From JAEZKC01 sp046538945 (GTDB taxonomy: Bacteria; Fibrobacterota; Chitinivibrionia; Chitinivibrionales; Chitinispirillaceae): a stretch of 10,415 bases of DNA. The stretch lies in NCBI GenBank assembly GCA_046538945.1, contig JBKHHW010000106.1, forward strand, positions 1-10,415, read 5' to 3'. The position numbers and the translations under genes are program-made. The notes beneath the pieces are model-generated. The model saw only the letters and a program-made list of their open reading frames with translations, had not been told where the DNA came from and did no database searches. Below, piece by piece: positions 7,343 to 10,415 of the stretch (position 1 is the stretch's first letter; the number at the start of each line of letters is the position of its first letter).

Positions 7343-7371
7343 TTGCACGGACAAAGAATGAATGGTATATT
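7343..7371 (+). promoter_or_regulatory. Sigma70-like promoter of rex-serC-serA
   Basis: A -35 element TTGCAC (7343-7348) is followed after exactly 17 bases by a -10 element TATATT (7366-7371). The start point should fall near 7378, inside the proximal Rex operator. This gives a short leader of about 22 bases before the rex start. Confidence 0.75.
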
Positions 7372-7373
7372 GT

Positions 7374-7391
7374 TTGTGAAAACTTTCACAG
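7374..7391. promoter_or_regulatory. Rex operator, promoter-proximal site
   Basis: The site reads TTGTGAA-AACT-TTCACAG, one mismatch to the inverted-repeat Rex consensus TTGTGAA-N4-TTCACAA. It starts two bases after the -10 element and covers the expected start point, so Rex bound here would block the promoter. The inference is autorepression plus repression of serC and serA when NADH is low relative to NAD+. Confidence 0.88.
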
Positions 7392-7399
7392 GGGGAGCT

Positions 7400-8047
7400 T
7401 TGGGCCAATCAATTCCACTTCCGGCTGTCGCAAGACTCTGCGCGATGTACCAGGTGCTCTGTGATCTCTCACGAGAGGATGTTGCGACAGTTTCCTCGGG
7501 GGCACTCGGTGAGAGGCTTGGGGTGGGGGCTCACAATGTGCGCAAGGACGTGAGTTTTCTTGCGGAAGCCGGCAGCGGAGGAGCGGGTTATGATGTGGAG
7601 CGGCTCAGAAAGCTGATCGCAGCCCGTTTGGGGTTCGAAAGGGAGAAGAAGACCTGTGTTGTCGGGTTGGGAAGGCTGGGCTCGGCGATTCTCCGGCATG
7701 AACGGCTGACGGGGGAGGAGTTCCACGTGGTAGCCGGTTTCGATTCGGACATAAACCTCGTGGAGACCATAAAGACGGATGTGAGTGTCTTCCCCGCTTA
7801 CGAGATTACCGAGACGGTCAGGCGCCTGGGGGTGGAGATGGGTATCTTGGCTGTTCCCTCCTCTGCTGCGCAGGATAGCGCGGATCGTCTGATACGGGGC
7901 GGAGTGAAGGGGATCATAAATTTCACCCCTGCGGTGATCAGAACAGAGTCTTCTGTGGTGGTGAGAAACGTGGATTTGACAAGTGAATTCAGAGTGCTTT
8001 CCGCACTCATGTTTTTGAAAAACAACAGTACCAGTCAGAACCAATAA
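7400..8047 (+). CDS. rex: Redox-sensing transcriptional repressor Rex
   Basis: This is a 215-residue NADH/NAD+-sensing repressor; the family's usual length is about 205-230. Residues 5-60 form the winged helix domain, with IPLPAVARLCAMYQVL, a GLGVGAHNVRKD-like recognition helix (about 41-50) and the GYDVERL turn (63-69). The Rossmann domain follows with VVGLGRLGSAIL (GxGxxG at 89-94), an acidic end of the second strand (FDSDINLV, 114-121), AVPSSAAQDSADRLI (151-165) and GIINFTPAVI. It ends with the family's VVVRNVDLTSEF and swapped C-terminal helix. Rex binds DNA when NAD+ is high and releases it when NADH binds. The frame is open upstream to 7205. Upstream ATG 7358 and GTG 7376 lie before or inside the promoter and operator, so TTG 7400 is preferred, just before the conserved domain and after an AGGGGGAG ribosome site. 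That spacing is short (two bases after GGAG), so the start is moderately sure. Confidence 0.93.
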   Translation: MGQSIPLPAVARLCAMYQVLCDLSREDVATVSSGALGERLGVGAHNVRKDVSFLAEAGSGGAGYDVERLRKLIAARLGFEREKKTCVVGLGRLGSAILRHERLTGEEFHVVAGFDSDINLVETIKTDVSVFPAYEITETVRRLGVEMGILAVPSSAAQDSADRLIRGGVKGIINFTPAVIRTESSVVVRNVDLTSEFRVLSALMFLKNNSTSQNQ

Positions 8048-8061
8048 TAAAGGAGAGCGAG

Positions 8062-9144
8062 ATGGCTAGAGTGTACAATTTTTCCGCGGGACCTTCGATG
8101 CTTCCTGAGGAAGTGCTTAAAAGAGCGGCTGAGGAGATGCTTGATTACCAGGGTACAGGAATGTCCGTCATGGAAATGAGCCATCGTTCCTCCGCTTTTA
8201 TGAACATCATAAACGATGCGGAGAAACTCTTAAGGGAACTCATGAACATTCCCGAAAACTACAAGGTTCTCTTTTTGCAGGGCGGGGCATCCACCCAGTT
8301 CGCCATGGTCGCCCTCAACCTTCTGGGGAAAGACGGCAAGGCCGATTATGTCAACACCGGAGCCTGGTCCAAAAAGGCCATCAAAGAGGCGAAGCGCTAC
8401 GGGGAAGTGCGGGTGGTTGCTTCTTCGGAAGACAAGAATTTCAACTATATACCTGCTTTGACAAAGGACTCTTTTGATCAGACGGCTTCGTATGCACATA
8501 TCACCACCAACAATACTATCTTCGGGACCCGTTTTGTGGATATTCCCGATACGGGGAATGTGCCTCTGGTTGCCGATATGTCGTCCAACATCCTTTCCGA
8601 GGAACTCGATGTCACCAGGTTTGGTCTGATCTACGCGGGTGCCCAGAAGAATATCGGTCCTGCCGGTGTAACTGTGGTGATTATACGCGAGGATCTTATC
8701 GGGCGTGAACTGGACATCACACCCACCATGCTGACGTATAAAACTCATGTGGAAAACGGGTCGATGTTCAATACGCCGCCCTGCTATCCCATATATATCG
8801 CAAAGCTTGTCTTCGATTGGCTGAAGGAAAAAGGTGGGGTCAAGGCGGTTCAGAAAGTAAACGAAGAGAAGGCCGCGCTTCTTTACGAGTTTCTCGACAA
8901 CTCGGAACTTTTCAAAGGAACCGTGGTGCCCGAGTGCCGGTCACTCATGAACGTCCCCTTTGTTCTTCCCACCGATGAGCTCAATGCCGCTTTCATCAAA
9001 GAGGCGACCGCGGCCGGCTTTGTCAATCTCAAGGGTCATCGCTCCGTGGGAGGAATGAGGGCAAGCATCTATAACGCGATGCCGGTTGAAGGTGTCAAAG
9101 CACTGATTGATTTTATGAAGCAGTTCGAGCAGAAAAACGCATAA
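8062..9144 (+). CDS. serC: Phosphoserine aminotransferase
   Basis: This 360-residue pyridoxal-phosphate enzyme converts 3-phosphohydroxypyruvate and glutamate to phosphoserine and 2-oxoglutarate (EC 2.6.1.52), the second step of serine synthesis. The family length is about 360. Visible features are the N-terminal YNFSAGPSMLP, the substrate-site HRSS (H41, R42), the phosphate-cofactor GGASTQF (74-80), W102, VADMSSN (D172) and the cofactor lysine in YAGAQKNIGPAG (K196). MFNTPPCYPIY and a C-terminal GHRSVGGMRASIYNA (R333) complete the active site. The gene starts 14 bases after the rex stop, with AGGAG six bases before the ATG, and is followed 24 bases later by serA. The three genes form one operon under the Rex-controlled promoter. 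No defects are seen. Confidence 0.97.
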   Translation: MARVYNFSAGPSMLPEEVLKRAAEEMLDYQGTGMSVMEMSHRSSAFMNIINDAEKLLRELMNIPENYKVLFLQGGASTQFAMVALNLLGKDGKADYVNTGAWSKKAIKEAKRYGEVRVVASSEDKNFNYIPALTKDSFDQTASYAHITTNNTIFGTRFVDIPDTGNVPLVADMSSNILSEELDVTRFGLIYAGAQKNIGPAGVTVVIIREDLIGRELDITPTMLTYKTHVENGSMFNTPPCYPIYIAKLVFDWLKEKGGVKAVQKVNEEKAALLYEFLDNSELFKGTVVPECRSLMNVPFVLPTDELNAAFIKEATAAGFVNLKGHRSVGGMRASIYNAMPVEGVKALIDFMKQFEQKNA

Positions 9145-9168
9145 CCAGACAAATCAGGAGAGATGATC

Positions 9169-10347
9169 ATGTACAAAATACAGACACTTAACAAAATCAG
9201 CACCAAGGGACTTGAACTCTTCCCCAGGGATGACTACGAAATCGCATCCGAATTCAACAACCCCGATGCGGTGGTGCTCAGAAGTTTCAACATGAACGAC
9301 ATGGAGATACCCGGATCAGTTCAGGCTATTGCACGGGCGGGAGCGGGAGTGAACAACATCCCCGTACCTAAGTGCACCGAAAGGGGAGTGGTGGTGTTCA
9401 ACACCCCCGGAGCAAACGCCAACGGAGTGAAGGAACTGGTGCTCACCGGTCTGCTCATGTCTTCGCGGCGGCTGGTTCCCGGTGTGCAGTGGGCAAAGAG
9501 TCTCGTTGGAAAAGGGGATGAGGTACCCAAACTGGTGGAGAAGGGCAAGAGCAACTTTGCCGGGCCCGAAATCAAAGGCAAGAGACTGGGAGTCATCGGT
9601 CTGGGAGCGATCGGGGTTATGGTGGCCAATGATGCTGAAGCTCTGGGCATGGAAGTGACAGGTTACGACCCGTTCATTTCGGTGGAAGCCGCCTGGGGGT
9701 TGTCGCGCAGTGTCAAACGGGCACGCGGCCTTGAAAGCCTGCTTGCTGAATCCGATTACATCAGCCTGCATGTGCCGCTGACAGATAAGACCAAGGGCAT
9801 GATCAACAAGGAACGTTTCGCCATCATGAAGAACGGGGTGCGTCTGCTCAACTTCGCCCGCGGCGGCCTGGTCAACAACAGCGACCTGATCGAGGCACTG
9901 AATGAGGGAACCGTGGATACCTATATAACCGACTTTCCCGATGAAAATCTTCTCAAGCAGGAGAAGGTGCTGGCTTTCCCTCATCTGGGAGCATCCACTC
10001 CGGAAGCGGAAGACAACTGTGCGGAGATGGCTGTAAATCAACTGAGAAACTATCTCGAGTACGGAAATATCAAGAATTCGGTCAACTTTCCCAACTGTGA
10101 GATGGACTTTGCAGGCGAGACGAGGGTTATAATCGCAAACAGGAATGTTCCCAACATGGTGGGTCAGATCACGACTCTGCTTGCATCGGAAAAGAGCAAC
10201 ATTTCCGACATGATCAACAAGCACAAGGGTGACCTGGCGTACAATATCATCGATATCGACGGGCCTGTGAGTGATGAAACACTTGCCAAGCTTAAAGCTA
10301 TCGAAGGGGTGATAATGGCCAGACTGATCAAGAACGGAAATATCTGA
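9169..10347 (+). CDS. serA: D-3-phosphoglycerate dehydrogenase, short ACT type
   Basis: This 392-residue enzyme oxidises 3-phosphoglycerate to 3-phosphohydroxypyruvate with NAD+ (EC 1.1.1.95), the first step of serine synthesis. Visible motifs are ARAGAGVNNIP (substrate side, about 56-65), FNTPGANANGV, the nucleotide fold RLGVIGLGAIG (139-149) with acidic GYDP (D167), NFARGG (catalytic R231), DFPDENLL (probable E259) and FPHLGAST (H272). The C-terminal 75 residues form an ACT domain (ANRNVPNMVGQITTLLASE onward), which in related enzymes binds serine for feedback inhibition. The protein lacks the extra intervening domain of the long bacterial SerA and uses the DFPDE form of the catalytic loop. 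ATG 9163 and 9169 are both in frame. AGGAG at 9156-9160 is eight bases from 9169 but only two from 9163, so 9169 is preferred. Confidence 0.96.
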   Translation: MYKIQTLNKISTKGLELFPRDDYEIASEFNNPDAVVLRSFNMNDMEIPGSVQAIARAGAGVNNIPVPKCTERGVVVFNTPGANANGVKELVLTGLLMSSRRLVPGVQWAKSLVGKGDEVPKLVEKGKSNFAGPEIKGKRLGVIGLGAIGVMVANDAEALGMEVTGYDPFISVEAAWGLSRSVKRARGLESLLAESDYISLHVPLTDKTKGMINKERFAIMKNGVRLLNFARGGLVNNSDLIEALNEGTVDTYITDFPDENLLKQEKVLAFPHLGASTPEAEDNCAEMAVNQLRNYLEYGNIKNSVNFPNCEMDFAGETRVIIANRNVPNMVGQITTLLASEKSNISDMINKHKGDLAYNIIDIDGPVSDETLAKLKAIEGVIMARLIKNGNI

Positions 10348-10376
10348 TCGGCTGAACCACAGAGCGTTTTGAATTC

Positions 10377-10415
10377 CCTCCGGTTTGCTAAGGCAGGCCG
10401 GAGGATTTTTGTTTT
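10377..10415 (+). terminator. Intrinsic terminator of rex-serC-serA
   Basis: A 12-bp stem (CCTCCGGTTTGC with GCAGGCCGGAGG, including two G-T pairs) closes over a TAAG loop and is followed by ATTTTTGTTTT. It lies 29 bases after the serA stop. The G/C-rich base, small loop and T-run are all those of a strong Rho-independent terminator. The window ends within its tail. Confidence 0.92.

Noticed and set aside
7329..7346. Rex-like half site TGGTGAA between the two good operators
   Set aside because: The other half does not match the inverted repeat.
7205..7399. Long open 5' extension of rex, with in-frame ATG 7358 and GTG 7376
   Set aside because: The extension runs over both Rex operators and the promoter, and its residues match nothing in the family. 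ATG 7358 lies upstream of the expected transcript start.
9316..10224. Long open frame on the minus strand opposite serA
   Set aside because: It is a shadow of serA codon structure. serA has full catalytic motifs and no sign of a second gene.

Overview
The window carries ten protein genes in four blocks, plus a clear regulatory region and one strong terminator. Base composition is close to 50% GC, coding density is high and start codons are mixed (ATG, GTG, TTG). The signal-peptide protein, the Rex redox repressor, the Gx/NusG-domain-II pair and the short ACT-type SerA together suggest an anaerobic or facultative bacterium. Similar sets occur in Firmicutes, Spirochaetes and the Fibrobacter/Chitinivibrio relatives, but the sequence alone does not fix the phylum.

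Layout. (1) 39-695 (+) is a six-helix ABC-2-type permease whose ATPase partner would lie to the left of the window. (2) 2268-708 (-) is a two-gene unit: a membrane-anchored NusG-domain-II protein, then a membrane protein that reads as a fusion of a Gx-family (S-component-like) domain and an EcfT/CbiQ-like domain. It converges on the permease gene. (3) 5989-2383 (-) is a tightly packed three-gene unit: a MoxR-type AAA+ ATPase, a 610-residue cytoplasmic protein whose N-terminus resembles the DUF5682/YehM-like partners of MoxR ATPases, and a 279-residue exported protein of unknown function. Stop and start codons touch or overlap at both junctions. A DUF2225 zinc-site protein with a helical C-terminal part (7122-6142) lies just upstream on the same strand. 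(4) 7400-10347 (+) is a rex-serC-serA operon ending in a strong intrinsic terminator.

The best-supported biology is the redox-controlled serine operon. A sigma70-like promoter has one Rex operator over its start point and a second operator 95 bp upstream. Rex would therefore sense NADH/NAD+ and control itself and the first two dedicated steps of serine synthesis from 3-phosphoglycerate; SerA itself reduces NAD+. The least explained part is the AAA+/610-residue/exported-protein cassette. It looks like a MoxR-type chaperone system without the expected VWA partner and with an exported protein coupled to it. The S-T fusion membrane protein is the second unusual element.
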